Shown here: piece by piece, positions 41,876 to 50,642 of the stretch | Position numbering within the stretch: the stretch's first letter is position 1 | Layout: the number at the start of each line of letters is the position of its first letter | Translations under genes and position numbers: made by a program | The notes under the pieces: generated by a model | Seen by the model: only the letters and a program-made list of their open reading frames with translations | Databases searched by the model: none | Told to the model about the DNA's origin: nothing | Source of the DNA: an uncultured Clostridia bacterium | GTDB taxonomy: Bacteria > Bacillota > Clostridia > Peptostreptococcales > Anaerovoracaceae | DNA length: 64,000 nucleotides | Direction: 5' to 3' | Assembly: GCA_934281605.1 (NCBI GenBank) | Contig: CAKQXD010000001.1 | Location: 372,001 to 436,000, forward strand

Positions 41876-42820
41876 CTAATGTCTGATAACGGAAACCGGG
41901 AAATCGTATTCCCTGATCCAACCCTCGATCCGATCCAGATCCGCATCGTCCAGACTTGGATCCCCTTCAATCGGGTAATCCATTCCCAGCTGCACATACT
42001 TGTTGACGCCCAGCTTGTGATACGGAAGAAGATCGATGCCTTCAAAATTCTTGAATTCCTTAAATGGTTTGAGGAATTCGATAACTCCTCTGATTTCAGC
42101 TTCGCTGTCATTGATCCCCTTGAGCATCGGCATACGCACTTTCACGTGCTTGCGCTTCATGATCAGCTCTTCCATATTTTCCAGGATCATCTCATTGCGA
42201 ACACCTGTCAGTTCGAAGTGCCGGTCCGGATCGATATGCTTTAAGTCGAAGAGGAAGAGATCGACGTATTCCGCAAAGCGGAGGATCGTCTCCTTCTTCG
42301 TGTAGCCGCACGTTTCGATGGCCGTGTGGAGACCTTCCTGCTTGCACGCCTGCAGCAGGTTGATGGCCGCTTCCGGCTGGGAAGTTACCTCTCCCCCTCC
42401 CAGTGTCACGCCGCCGCCGGACTGTTCATAGAACGCTCTGTCCTGCTCAACGTACTCGAGAAGTTCCGAGATAGGAACCTGCTGACCAGCCACCTTGAGG
42501 GCATCCGGCACACAGGCTTCCACGCACTGACCGCATCCGATGCAGTCGATGTCGCGATCGATGATATGCTCGCCTGTCGGGGATATGCTGTGGATCTTCT
42601 GTGGACAAACGGGAACGCACGAGCCGCAGCTCACGCACGTCGTCGGTTTAAACATGATCTGATATTTCCGTTCCAGTCCCTCCGGATTCGAACACCACTT
42701 GCAGCGAAGTGGACATCCTTTAAAGAAAACCAAAGTTCTTACGCCCGGTCCATCATACATATTGTATTTCTGTTTGTTGAATATGAACGCTTTTCTTTCG
42801 ATTACGTTATTATCGCTCAT
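41876..42820 (-). CDS. cutD: choline TMA-lyase activating enzyme (radical SAM)
   Basis: A 314-residue glycyl-radical-activating enzyme. Radical SAM cluster Cys36, Cys40 and Cys43 (GCPLRCKWCSNPEG), then a two-cluster ferredoxin insert (CVSCGSCVPVCP and CIGCGQCVEACVP), GGGEVTSQPEA and KHIDPDRH. It splits S-adenosylmethionine and makes the glycyl radical on CutC Gly842. Gene lies directly after cutC (32-base gap), as in known cut loci. Confidence 0.95.
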   Translation of the reverse strand: MSDNNVIERKAFIFNKQKYNMYDGPGVRTLVFFKGCPLRCKWCSNPEGLERKYQIMFKPTTCVSCGSCVPVCPQKIHSISPTGEHIIDRDIDCIGCGQCVEACVPDALKVAGQQVPISELLEYVEQDRAFYEQSGGGVTLGGGEVTSQPEAAINLLQACKQEGLHTAIETCGYTKKETILRFAEYVDLFLFDLKHIDPDRHFELTGVRNEMILENMEELIMKRKHVKVRMPMLKGINDSEAEIRGVIEFLKPFKEFKNFEGIDLLPYHKLGVNKYVQLGMDYPIEGDPSLDDADLDRIEGWIREYDFPVSVIRH

Positions 42821-42852
42821 TTTTTACTCCCGTCTGTAAATCAAATCCTGAT

Positions 42853-45456
42853 TTAGAACTTGGTCAGCATCGTTCTGCTGATGATTTCATCCTGTACGTC
42901 CTTGCACAGTTCTGTGAAGAATGCACTGTATCCTGCTACGCGGACAACCAGATCCTTGTAGTTTTCAGGATGCTTCTGCGCATCGATCAGCGTGTTGTTG
43001 TCCATGTAGTTGAACTGCATTTCGCCGTTTCCGAATGCACATGCTGTACGCAGCAGTGTGATGATGCCGTTTTCGCCTTCCGGCGTATCCAGCAGTCCTG
43101 CCATCAGCTTGAAGTTGTGTACCATACCAATGTTCATATTGTCGTTGGACAGTTTTGCTACAGACTTGATGATTGCTGTCGGTCCGTTGAAGTCTGCACC
43201 CTGCGTCGGGCTGATACCGTCGGATAACGGAGTCCACGCCTTACGTCCGCCTGCGGATGCGCCAGTCAGCTGTCCAAACGGAGTGTTGTTGGAAATGGAG
43301 AGTGTACCATGGCTCAGTACGGAGTACAGAGTCTTGTACTGTCTGTGTTCCATTTCTGTAAAGTTGATCAGGTCTGCTGCGATCAGGTCTGCGTAATCGT
43401 CGTCGTTACCATATTTCGGAGCAGCCAGGCAGTCTGCCTTGATCTGATCATATCCTTCGAAGTCAGCCTTCAGAGCTTCATTCAGCTGCTTCAGTGTGTA
43501 TTTTCTGTCATCGAATACAAGTTTCCTGATGGCTGCCATGGCATCTGCATAAGTTGCCAGACCGGACCATACAACACCAGGTCCGAAGTTGTACATCGCA
43601 CCGCCTGCAGATACGTCCCTGCCCTTTTCCATACATCCTTCGTACATGATGGACATCAGCGGCTTCGGCGCCAGATCTCTGTGCACACGCTGTGATATCA
43701 CTGTTGCTACAGCAGTCCACTTGGTAACGTACTTGATCTGTTCCTTAACAGCTGCATCAAACTGTTCATAAGTCTGATACTGATCCAGATCTCCAAGATC
43801 AGGAGTGACCTGCTTGCCGTACCAGAGTGGAACACCGTGGTTCAGTGCCAGTTCGATACAGATCGGCCACTGCGTGTAAGAAGTGGAAGTCCACTGATAC
43901 AGTCTTCCTGCTTTCTGCGGTTCTACGCATCCCATCAGGCAGTAGTCTCTCGCATCTTCGATGGAAACGCCCTTTGCCAGCATCATCTTGATGTGAGTAT
44001 CGTCGAAGTGGCATGCAGGGAATCCCATACCGGAACGAACTACGTCTACGATCTTCTTCATGTATTTCTGAGGCGATTTGTTGTTGATACGGCATGCCAG
44101 GGATGGCTGATAGATCTTTACGTGTCTTACAGCATCCATCAGCAGGTAAGTCAGTTCGTTGGTAGCATCTCTGCCGTCACGAGTCAGACCGCCGACACAC
44201 ATGTTTACGAACGGCTGATATCCTGCGAAGAACTTGGAACCGCCTTCACTTGTGATCCACATCATTTCGGACATCTTGATCAGCATACATCCAGCCAGTT
44301 CAAATGCCTGGAAGTTGTTCATGCGTCCAGCGTCCAGATCAGCCTTGTAGTAAGGGTACATGTACTGGTCAACACGACCGATGGACATACCAGTCTGGTT
44401 TTCTTCTACCGGCAGCAGGGACTCGATGGTCCATACAGCCTGGATCGCTTCCCAGAAAGTATCCGGTTTGTGAGCCGGCACCTTGGCGTTTACTTCTGCG
44501 ATCTTCTGCAGTTCCTGCTTTCTCTGCGGATTTGTTTCCTGAGCAGCCAGCTGTGCAGCGTACTCGGACATACGACGTGCATACGTCATAACGCCTTCTG
44601 TCGTATCGATAACGGATTTATAGAAATAGATCTTATCCAGATCATCAGGATTTTCGTAATCCAGTTCAGCCAGGTGAGCCTTGGCTTCATTCTGGATGTC
44701 GATCATGCCCTTCTTCATCAGGATCACGTCATATCCAGGGTTGGAGTCTCCACCGCCGTTTACTGCGTGGTAAGAACAGTCGGAAACGAAGGATTCGCCG
44801 GACAGTTCCCATACGCCTGCTTCACGATACTGGCTTTCGCAGTATTCGTCAACGGATTTGCCTTCCCAGAACGGGAACAGTTCATCTCTCATGACTCTCT
44901 TGTCTTCATCAGAGATGTAGAACGGATCCTGCGGACGGCTGCCGATAGTGTCGATTTCATCCACCATCCATCTCCATGCGATATCAGGAGAAAAAGCTCC
45001 TGCACGCGGTGCGCCGTTCGGTGCTCCGACGATCAGTTCGTTGTCCTGGATCACCAGAGGAGCTGTTTCACAGCAGTAACGGAAGCACTTTGCACGAAGT
45101 TCGATCTTCGGCATACCAGGGTTCTCCTTGGTAATCTTCGTTACCGCACGCGCTCTGTGAGTCGTAATGGACGGAACCTGCTTTAAGAAATTCTCTTTCA
45201 GTCTTACCAGACGCTCTGTCGGTCCTACTGGAACTCCATCTTCGTCAACCTGAGTGGTTGCTGCAGCGATGGAGGAGTAGTAAGCCGGATGCTCATGGCT
45301 TCCTGCAGGAGCAGGTGCCGGCTGAGCCTGAGCCGGTGTTACTGTGGAAATGTCTCCGGAAACGGATTCAAACATTTTCATCAGAGAAGTGCGTTCTTCA
45401 TCAGACATGTTTTTCGTTGCTTCTGCAATTTTATTTGAAAATTCACGAATATCCAA
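42853..45456 (-). CDS. cutC: choline trimethylamine-lyase (glycyl radical enzyme)
   Basis: An 867-residue glycyl radical enzyme cleaving choline to trimethylamine and acetaldehyde. Active-site residues fit CutC with a constant offset of 21: Tyr229, Asp237 (SYHAVNGGGDSNPGYD), Cys510 and Glu512 (LMGCVEPQKAG), Thr523 and Gly842 (RVAGYSAFF). CVEP and the GGGD block separate it from diol dehydratases and pyruvate formate-lyases. The first 50 residues form an amphipathic helix and Ala/Pro/Gln linker, an encapsulation peptide. The start codon is TTG at 45456 with GAGAGG eight bases before it; the next ATG lacks a ribosome site. cutD follows. Confidence 0.97.
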   Translation of the reverse strand: MDIREFSNKIAEATKNMSDEERTSLMKMFESVSGDISTVTPAQAQPAPAPAGSHEHPAYYSSIAAATTQVDEDGVPVGPTERLVRLKENFLKQVPSITTHRARAVTKITKENPGMPKIELRAKCFRYCCETAPLVIQDNELIVGAPNGAPRAGAFSPDIAWRWMVDEIDTIGSRPQDPFYISDEDKRVMRDELFPFWEGKSVDEYCESQYREAGVWELSGESFVSDCSYHAVNGGGDSNPGYDVILMKKGMIDIQNEAKAHLAELDYENPDDLDKIYFYKSVIDTTEGVMTYARRMSEYAAQLAAQETNPQRKQELQKIAEVNAKVPAHKPDTFWEAIQAVWTIESLLPVEENQTGMSIGRVDQYMYPYYKADLDAGRMNNFQAFELAGCMLIKMSEMMWITSEGGSKFFAGYQPFVNMCVGGLTRDGRDATNELTYLLMDAVRHVKIYQPSLACRINNKSPQKYMKKIVDVVRSGMGFPACHFDDTHIKMMLAKGVSIEDARDYCLMGCVEPQKAGRLYQWTSTSYTQWPICIELALNHGVPLWYGKQVTPDLGDLDQYQTYEQFDAAVKEQIKYVTKWTAVATVISQRVHRDLAPKPLMSIMYEGCMEKGRDVSAGGAMYNFGPGVVWSGLATYADAMAAIRKLVFDDRKYTLKQLNEALKADFEGYDQIKADCLAAPKYGNDDDYADLIAADLINFTEMEHRQYKTLYSVLSHGTLSISNNTPFGQLTGASAGGRKAWTPLSDGISPTQGADFNGPTAIIKSVAKLSNDNMNIGMVHNFKLMAGLLDTPEGENGIITLLRTACAFGNGEMQFNYMDNNTLIDAQKHPENYKDLVVRVAGYSAFFTELCKDVQDEIISRTMLTKF

Positions 45457-45494
45457 ATCTATTACCTCTCTTTCTCTATCTAAAAACGAATAAG

Positions 45495-46985
45495 CTATAA
45501 CTGATTATTGATACTTGCCAGTGCGTCCTCCAGCAGTCTCTGCAGTCTTCTCAGACTGTCATCATCTGCTGCAGCCGGTCTGCTCGCAGTAGCGTTTGCC
45601 GGACTTCCCATACCCAGATCTTCAATCCGGCGAACACCGTAGCCTACTTTTCTCACGTAGATGAGGTTCATCGGCGATACGTTGTCCGAGGTGATGCCCT
45701 GTCCGGCGGAACCGCTTCCCAGTGTCAATGCCGGGAACAGGTTTGTGGTCGCCCCCATGCTGCCGTATACGGCCGGGGTATTGACCAGCATTCTTCCTAC
45801 CGGTTTCTTGATGGCAAACTGGTGGATCACGTCAGGATCCTTGGAGTGGATCACCAGCGTGTGTCCGTGACGCTCTGATAACAGAAGTTCGATACATTTC
45901 TCGCAGGCATGCATCCAATCGTCCTCGATGAAATAGGAGAGAACTGGACAAAGTTTTTCTTTCGAGTACGGATTGTTTTCCGATACATACTTCTGTTCTG
46001 CCAGAAGTACCTTTGTCCCGGCTGGAACATCGATCTTCGCCCAGCGGGCCAGATCCTCCGCCGCCTTTCCGGCCAGTTCCGGATTGGCGCTGCCGTCTTT
46101 AAAGTAGAACAGCTTCCCGAGACGTTCTGCTTCTTCTTCTGTCATGAAGTAAGCTCCGCTTGCTTCAAATTCGGCTCTTACCTCTGCTGCGATGCAGCTG
46201 TCCACGACAACGGACTGCTCCGCTGCCGATACGACGCCATTGTCAAATGTCTTGCTTGCTATGATATCCTGGACTGCCTGATGGATGTCCGCCGTCCGTT
46301 CGATGAACGCCGGCCCGTTGCCTGTCCCTCCGTAGATCACCGGTTTTCCGGAATGGTATGCGTCCTGAAGCATACCCGGAACGCCTGTGTTCATGATCAG
46401 CGAAGTCCATTTGTGGTCCATCAGCTCCTTCGTTCCCGCTTTGGTCACGGTGTGAAGGTATGCCAGCGCACCTTCTGGGAGTCCGCAGCCTTCGGCTGCC
46501 TGGATCAGAATGTCCAGCACTCTGGAAATGGATTTCTGCGCTCTTGGATGCGGTGAAAACAAAACGCCATTGCCGGACTTGACAGCGATCAACGCTGTGT
46601 ATATGGTCGTGGAAACAGGACTTGTCGCCGGGCAAAGGCTTACTAAAACACCCATTGGCACTCCTACATCCATGATCTGTTTTTCCTGATCCGTGCGGAT
46701 AACGCCTACGCACCGCATATTCCGCAGATGAGCCGGCAGGTATTCACAGGCAAACCTGTTCTTGATGAACTTGTCCTGCCACTTGCCGTAATCTGTTTCC
46801 TCTGCAGACATCACTGCCAGTTCCTTCGCATGAGACGAAGCCGCCTGCGCCATAGCCTCGACGATCTCGTCCAGCTTTTCCTGTGGGAAGGTTGCCAGTT
46901 TCTGCTGCGCTTCATAAGCATTTTCGGCCAAGATACGAGCTTCCTGGATCGATAGCAAATCGTTATCAATGATATTCACTTTCAT
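45495..46985 (-). CDS. aldehyde dehydrogenase paralogue with Ser in place of catalytic Cys
   Basis: A 496-residue homologue of the EutE/PduP aldehyde dehydrogenases. The fold marks are all there (LVSLCPATSPVSTTIY, PVIYGGTGNGPAFIERTADIHQA, TNLFPALTLGSGSAGQG) but the catalytic position reads TFDNGVVSAAEQS: codon TCG gives Ser253 where the active paralogue at 33826 has Cys251. Thioester chemistry is not expected. The C-terminal helix (DDDSLRRLQRLLEDALASIN) looks like an encapsulation peptide, so it is probably still cargo, perhaps as a structural or regulatory partner. ATG at 46985 has GGAG eight bases upstream. First enzyme gene before cutC. Confidence 0.9.
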   Translation of the reverse strand: MKVNIIDNDLLSIQEARILAENAYEAQQKLATFPQEKLDEIVEAMAQAASSHAKELAVMSAEETDYGKWQDKFIKNRFACEYLPAHLRNMRCVGVIRTDQEKQIMDVGVPMGVLVSLCPATSPVSTTIYTALIAVKSGNGVLFSPHPRAQKSISRVLDILIQAAEGCGLPEGALAYLHTVTKAGTKELMDHKWTSLIMNTGVPGMLQDAYHSGKPVIYGGTGNGPAFIERTADIHQAVQDIIASKTFDNGVVSAAEQSVVVDSCIAAEVRAEFEASGAYFMTEEEAERLGKLFYFKDGSANPELAGKAAEDLARWAKIDVPAGTKVLLAEQKYVSENNPYSKEKLCPVLSYFIEDDWMHACEKCIELLLSERHGHTLVIHSKDPDVIHQFAIKKPVGRMLVNTPAVYGSMGATTNLFPALTLGSGSAGQGITSDNVSPMNLIYVRKVGYGVRRIEDLGMGSPANATASRPAAADDDSLRRLQRLLEDALASINNQL

Positions 46986-47032
46986 TTGCATCTCTCCTTT
47001 TCTTTATAAGTTCGTCATCATATCCAGATTTT

Positions 47033-47674
47033 TTATTCTGCCGGATACGGAAGCAGCTTGTCCAGCGAATACTGGCATGTGATCTTCTTCAGTCCTTCGT
47101 GCGGTCTTGCGATGACCGTGGAGCTGTAAACCTCATGTCCGATTGCTTCTACTGCTTTAATTCCTGCTGCAACAGCAGTTTTGCATGCTCCAACGTCTCC
47201 TTCTACCAGCACCGAGATATATCCGGATGCGGTATTTTCAAAACCGATCATTTCTACATCAGCTGCCTTGCACATTGCATCGGCTGCTTCGATACAGAAT
47301 ACGATACCGAAAGTTTCGATCATGCCCAGAGCTTCTGTTCTGATCGCGCCAGGTTCCAGCAGTTCTTCGTCACACTGAGTATCTACATCGTAGATGGATA
47401 CTACATCCCCGATCGGACGGATCGGTCTTGGAATGACATCGGTCGCTGTTAATGTACCGATGGCTTCTGCGGCTTCTGCACCTGCCTTGATCGAAGACTT
47501 TACAGCAGCAACATCTCCCTTGATGAACATCGTTACCAGGGTAGATCCTACGTTTTCATAAGATAACAGATCTACTTCTGCTGCCTTGAGCATCTTGTCA
47601 CATGCTTCCAGTGCAGGTACCATGCCGATCGTTTCCAGCATACCCAGTGCCTGTTCTGCATAATATCTTGCCAT
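47033..47674 (-). CDS. tandem-domain shell protein (BMC-T)
   Basis: A 213-residue trimer-forming shell protein with two full BMC domains: residues 5-95 (ALGMLETIGMVPALEACDKM, GSTLVTMFIKGDVAAVKSS, TDVIPRPI) and 110-205 (ALGMIETFGIVFCIEAADAM, ASGYISVLVEGDVGACKTA, STVIARPHEG). The linker contains a DVDTQCDEEL stretch. Not PduT (its own gene is at 37054), nor EutL/PduB in length. Start at 47674 uses AAAGGAG ten bases ahead. Both domains have small pore loops, so it may gate a larger solute or cofactor. Confidence 0.92.
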   Translation of the reverse strand: MARYYAEQALGMLETIGMVPALEACDKMLKAAEVDLLSYENVGSTLVTMFIKGDVAAVKSSIKAGAEAAEAIGTLTATDVIPRPIRPIGDVVSIYDVDTQCDEELLEPGAIRTEALGMIETFGIVFCIEAADAMCKAADVEMIGFENTASGYISVLVEGDVGACKTAVAAGIKAVEAIGHEVYSSTVIARPHEGLKKITCQYSLDKLLPYPAE

Positions 47675-47814
47675 AACAAGAATCTCCTTTCCTGAAAAAT
47701 CTTTGACACATGCCATCCCGTTTTCATTGCGGCGGCAGTGTCGGGCTTCTTTACAAGTAAACCGAAAAAGGATGAAACACCCTTTTTCGGATACTTACTA
47801 TCACTAATTTAAAA

Positions 47815-48081
47815 TTAGTCCTTGATGTAATTGTTGATCGTGTCGATGCCTTCCTGGCTGGCCTTGTAGTAGATCACCAGTTTACCCTGGTCGTCCAGCT
47901 CGTAGCGGCTTTCGTCGATCAGTCCGTTGGAGCACGCTGTCATCAGAGCCTCGTCCATAGCGTGATCCTTGAATGCCTTGAAGCTGCCGTACTCTGCTCT
48001 GAGAGCACCCTGTACATCAGCTCTGCATGCTTCCTTACCGTCTGTAAAGAACTTCAGTACTGAAAAGAATAATGGTCTCAT
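47815..48081 (-). CDS. small winged-helix-like protein, unknown function
   Basis: An 88-residue protein with no family I can name. The order is helix-helix-helix then two strands (GLIDESRYELDDQGKLVIYYKAS), which fits a winged-helix fold like that of the EutK C-terminal domain. Located between the putative transporter (4-base gap) and the first shell gene, i.e. second gene of the choline operon. Strong AAGGAGG site. It may bind nucleic acid or an operon protein; both are guesses. Confidence 0.75.
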   Translation of the reverse strand: MRPLFFSVLKFFTDGKEACRADVQGALRAEYGSFKAFKDHAMDEALMTACSNGLIDESRYELDDQGKLVIYYKASQEGIDTINNYIKD

Positions 48082-48085
48082 GTTT

Positions 48086-49210
48086 CTACGCCTCCTTCTC
48101 TGTTGCCTTCTGCTGCGAAATAGCGAGAACGAAGATACCGATTACCATGATGATAGCTCCTACCCAGCCTGGCCATGCGATGTTCCATCCTTCTCCGCCG
48201 AAAATAAGTCCGCATACAACGAGACAGTATAACGGTCCCCAGAATGCGTATGTACCATTGCAGCCCATACCTAAAGCAGCACCGCACATGGAAGCACCCT
48301 TGTACCAGAACTTGAAGGACCAGGATGCGAATACACCACCGATGAAGAACATCCAGATGGACGGTCCGTCAGCCAGAGCATGTCCTACCAGAGCCAGTCC
48401 GGAACCGATTCCGTCTCCGCCCATTAAGGACAGCAGGGAGCACAGGATAACAGCGTTTACGATACCGGATGTGCACTGACGGATACAGATAGCAACTTCT
48501 GTATCGACCATGCAGCATGCATATCCGCCTACAGCACCTTCGATACCCCAGCCTAATGCTGCACAGAATGCTGCGATGATACCGATAACAGCTTCACCGC
48601 TCATATTTCCGAAGATACCTGCAATTCCGCCTTCCGGAATACCATATCCGAACAGACCGATGATTACAGCTGCCGCGAAGCAGATCACGATACCGAGGAT
48701 CATGCCACCGCTAAGCTTCTGCTTGTAAATGATTCTTCCGATGATCGCGCCGATTGCCGCGTTCAGTGCTGCGATCGGAACGATGATGGATCCAGCCATC
48801 TGCAGACCGATTACATAAGCTGTGGAAGCTAAAGGTCCACCGATGATCGCTGCCACGATCAGGATTCTGCCCGGCTTCGTGTTGATGGATCTTGCGAAGT
48901 CACCCAGTCTTCCGATGATCGCTGCATAGATCAGTGTCCATACTGCGGAACAGATATCGTTTACTGCTGCACCTACTGCAGACAGTGTGTAAACAAGTGC
49001 GAATGCAGAAAGTCCTGCTGCCACTCCTGTTCCACCATAATAGTCTACCCATACACCAGTTGCCATGCCCTGTGTCATGAATGCCGTATATCCACCATAC
49101 AGAAAACCTGACATCAGTGCGATGAAGATACCCTTTTTACGGTACGATTTTTCCTGCGCCTGTTTTGCCGCTAACGCGTTGTTTGGCGCAGTCATTGCAC
49201 TATCGCTCAT
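48086..49210 (-). CDS. putative choline-locus permease, ten-TM DMT-like
   Basis: A 374-residue membrane protein with about ten helices and glycine-rich turns, arranged like drug/metabolite-transporter proteins. First gene of the operon, 180 bases from the promoter, which fits a substrate uptake role for choline; the classical choline carriers BetT or EutH are not similar. It contains several Gly/Ala/Cys-rich helices (GGYACCMVDTEVAICIRQC). Direction of transport and substrate are inference. Strong AAAGGAGGAG site. Confidence 0.8.
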   Translation of the reverse strand: MSDSAMTAPNNALAAKQAQEKSYRKKGIFIALMSGFLYGGYTAFMTQGMATGVWVDYYGGTGVAAGLSAFALVYTLSAVGAAVNDICSAVWTLIYAAIIGRLGDFARSINTKPGRILIVAAIIGGPLASTAYVIGLQMAGSIIVPIAALNAAIGAIIGRIIYKQKLSGGMILGIVICFAAAVIIGLFGYGIPEGGIAGIFGNMSGEAVIGIIAAFCAALGWGIEGAVGGYACCMVDTEVAICIRQCTSGIVNAVILCSLLSLMGGDGIGSGLALVGHALADGPSIWMFFIGGVFASWSFKFWYKGASMCGAALGMGCNGTYAFWGPLYCLVVCGLIFGGEGWNIAWPGWVGAIIMVIGIFVLAISQQKATEKEA

Positions 49211-49214
49211 AATA

Positions 49215-49360
49215 CTCCTCCTTTTTAAATGAATGATTGCAACATAACATAACGAATAACTCTATAAAAACTTTATATCGTTACCTGAACAGGTCGGAGC
49301 ATCTGTACTTGCCGCCAAACTCTCTGGCATGCTCCCGTTTCTACGCATCTTTTATATAAT
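49215..49360 (-). ncRNA. structured 5' leader of the choline operon
   Basis: Between the MerR-type promoter and the first gene the leader can fold: GGAGCAT pairs with ATGCTCC, enclosing a GCCA/TGGC hairpin and the unpaired block GGCAAGTACAG, followed by a small ACCTG-TT-CAGGT hairpin and AACGATATAAAG. This closed multi-part fold is riboswitch-like, but I match it to no known class. It could also be only a stability element. Confidence 0.4.
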
Positions 49361-49397
49361 AATAGTTAGAATCCCAATATCCTACATTCTTACCTTT

Positions 49398-49429
49398 ATT
49401 TTAGACCATACTCCTATGAGGAATGTCAA
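49398..49429 (-). promoter_or_regulatory. MerR-type promoter of the choline microcompartment operon
   Basis: TTGACA (49424-49429) and TAAAAT (49398-49403) are separated by 20 bases, too long for unaided RNA polymerase. Between them is a partial dyad centred on TCCTCATAGGA. Elongated 19-20-base spacers with a dyad are the hallmark of MerR-family activated promoters. A MerR-family gene lies 1.2 kb upstream at 50643-51491. Confidence 0.7.
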
Positions 49430-49519
49430 TCCCAAAAATCCTTCCAAAAAACTGTGTGTTTTTTAATGTTTTCCAGCGTTATTTTTTGTGCTCTGGCAAC
49501 AAAACGTCATTTTTTGTTC

Positions 49520-49546
49520 AAAAATGAATAAAAACGATTCATTTTT
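49520..49546. promoter_or_regulatory. AT-rich perfect inverted repeat upstream of the operon promoter
   Basis: AAAAATGAAT, seven bases, ATTCATTTTT: a perfect 10-base dyad about 95-115 bases upstream of the operon's -35. It could bind a global regulator or be a leftover transcript stem. Confidence 0.45.
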
Positions 49547-49577
49547 ACAAAATCGATAAATCCCTTGCAATTCCAAC

Positions 49578-49619
49578 AAAAAAGAGCCTTTTCTGAAATT
49601 GAATCTTCAGAAAAAGCTC
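49578..49619 (-). terminator. terminator of the MerR/EutS/EutP operon
   Basis: GAGCTTTTTCTGAA pairs with TTCAGAAAAGGCTC with a seven-to-eight-base loop, followed by TTTTTT on the minus strand, about 80 bases after the second eutP stop. It separates this operon from the choline operon. Confidence 0.88.
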
Positions 49620-49697
49620 CTCCGTGCTCCCATATTTGCATATTCTATTCTGTTCTTAAACAGTCCACAATTAAACCTTCCCCCTAAGGGTATGCTT

Positions 49698-50180
49698 CTA
49701 TCGACCGTACTCATCGTCCCGTTTTTTGGCTTCCTCCCACGGGAGCACGTCTCCGTCCTCCCTGAGATATTCCAGCAGTTCCGCAACGCCCTCACCGGTG
49801 TAAGAGCTGACGTGGAACACCTTCTGACATCCCGCAAGGCGAAGCCATTCCTCCGCCTGCCGCACATTGGCGATCGGGTGATCGATCTTGGTTACAATGC
49901 CCACGACTTCCCGATTGCAGACCGACGTCACACAAGGCGGATACAGGGAATAGGGCTCAATAGCGCTCATCAGAAGCCCCACCACGTCCGCCTCATAGGA
50001 ATACACCGCCAGTGCTCCGCCCAGCTCCTTGGTCTCCGCATACTCTCCCGGCGTGTCGATGATCACATCGTAGTGATTGACGTACTGGGTCTTGTGGTAA
50101 GTGATATGCTCCCCTTTCAGCGCCTGGGTCAGGGTCGTTTTGCCTGCTTCGCTTCGTCCGATAAAAATAATCTTCCTCAT
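49698..50180 (-). CDS. eutP: EutP/PduV-type GTPase (copy 2)
   Basis: A 160-residue small GTPase with P-loop IGRSEAGKTTLTQAL, switch DTPGEYAE (a good DxxG), and TKID for guanine recognition. It is closer to textbook EutP than the copy at 41041. It follows the second EutS by 12 bases and ends the regulatory operon. Two EutS/EutP pairs in one locus suggest either two shell types or stage-specific outer proteins. Confidence 0.92.
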   Translation of the reverse strand: MRKIIFIGRSEAGKTTLTQALKGEHITYHKTQYVNHYDVIIDTPGEYAETKELGGALAVYSYEADVVGLLMSAIEPYSLYPPCVTSVCNREVVGIVTKIDHPIANVRQAEEWLRLAGCQKVFHVSSYTGEGVAELLEYLREDGDVLPWEEAKKRDDEYGR

Positions 50181-50192
50181 AGGGCAACCTTT

Positions 50193-50612
50193 CTACCGGC
50201 GGGTGATCTCGCAGCAGGAATATCCCAGATCATCCCGGAAGTACCGCACGACTTCCTCCACCGCGCTGTTGACCTCCGACAGCAGTCCCGTAATGATAAG
50301 GGTCCCGCTGAACCGGTCCACGAATCCCAGGTATACATCACCGGTCTTGATGGAAATATCGCTGGCGATGACAGCCGACTCCGGCGGGCTCATATTCAGT
50401 ATGCCGATGGCAGAATTGCCGTAATCCACATCAGGGTTCAGTCCCAGTTTCTTATAAACGATCGGTCTCGGTCCTCCGATCACGTGAGCCAGTGTGATCT
50501 GTTTGCCAGGCACCAGCTCCTGAATGATCCGCATCTTGCCTTCCATATCCTGAGGATCAGTCTGTATCATCTGCTGCAGATCATTTAAATCCTTTATATC
50601 ATTAAAGTTCAT
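50193..50612 (-). CDS. eutS: permuted BMC-H shell protein, EutS/PduU-like (copy 2)
   Basis: A 139-residue permuted shell hexamer with an unusual 25-residue N-terminal extension (MNFNDIKDLNDLQQMIQTDP) before the normal MRIIQELVPGKQITLAHVIGG start. Core: AIGILNMSPPESAVIASDIS and FVDRFSGTLIITGLLSEVNSAV. Thirty bases after the MerR gene and 12 bases before eutP in the second operon. The extension is helical and could sit inside the small barrel or tether the GTPase. Confidence 0.93.
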   Translation of the reverse strand: MNFNDIKDLNDLQQMIQTDPQDMEGKMRIIQELVPGKQITLAHVIGGPRPIVYKKLGLNPDVDYGNSAIGILNMSPPESAVIASDISIKTGDVYLGFVDRFSGTLIITGLLSEVNSAVEEVVRYFRDDLGYSCCEITRR

Positions 50613-50642
50613 ACGCGTTCTCCTAAAATTAAAAAGCTAAAA

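Noticed and set aside
43837..45186. Long plus-strand open frame (449 codons) inside cutC
   Set aside because: It is the antisense shadow of cutC, has no ribosome site and its translation lacks domain features.
49215..49697. Adenosylcobalamin riboswitch upstream of the microcompartment operon
   Set aside because: No B12-box is seen, and the operon's key enzyme is B12-independent.
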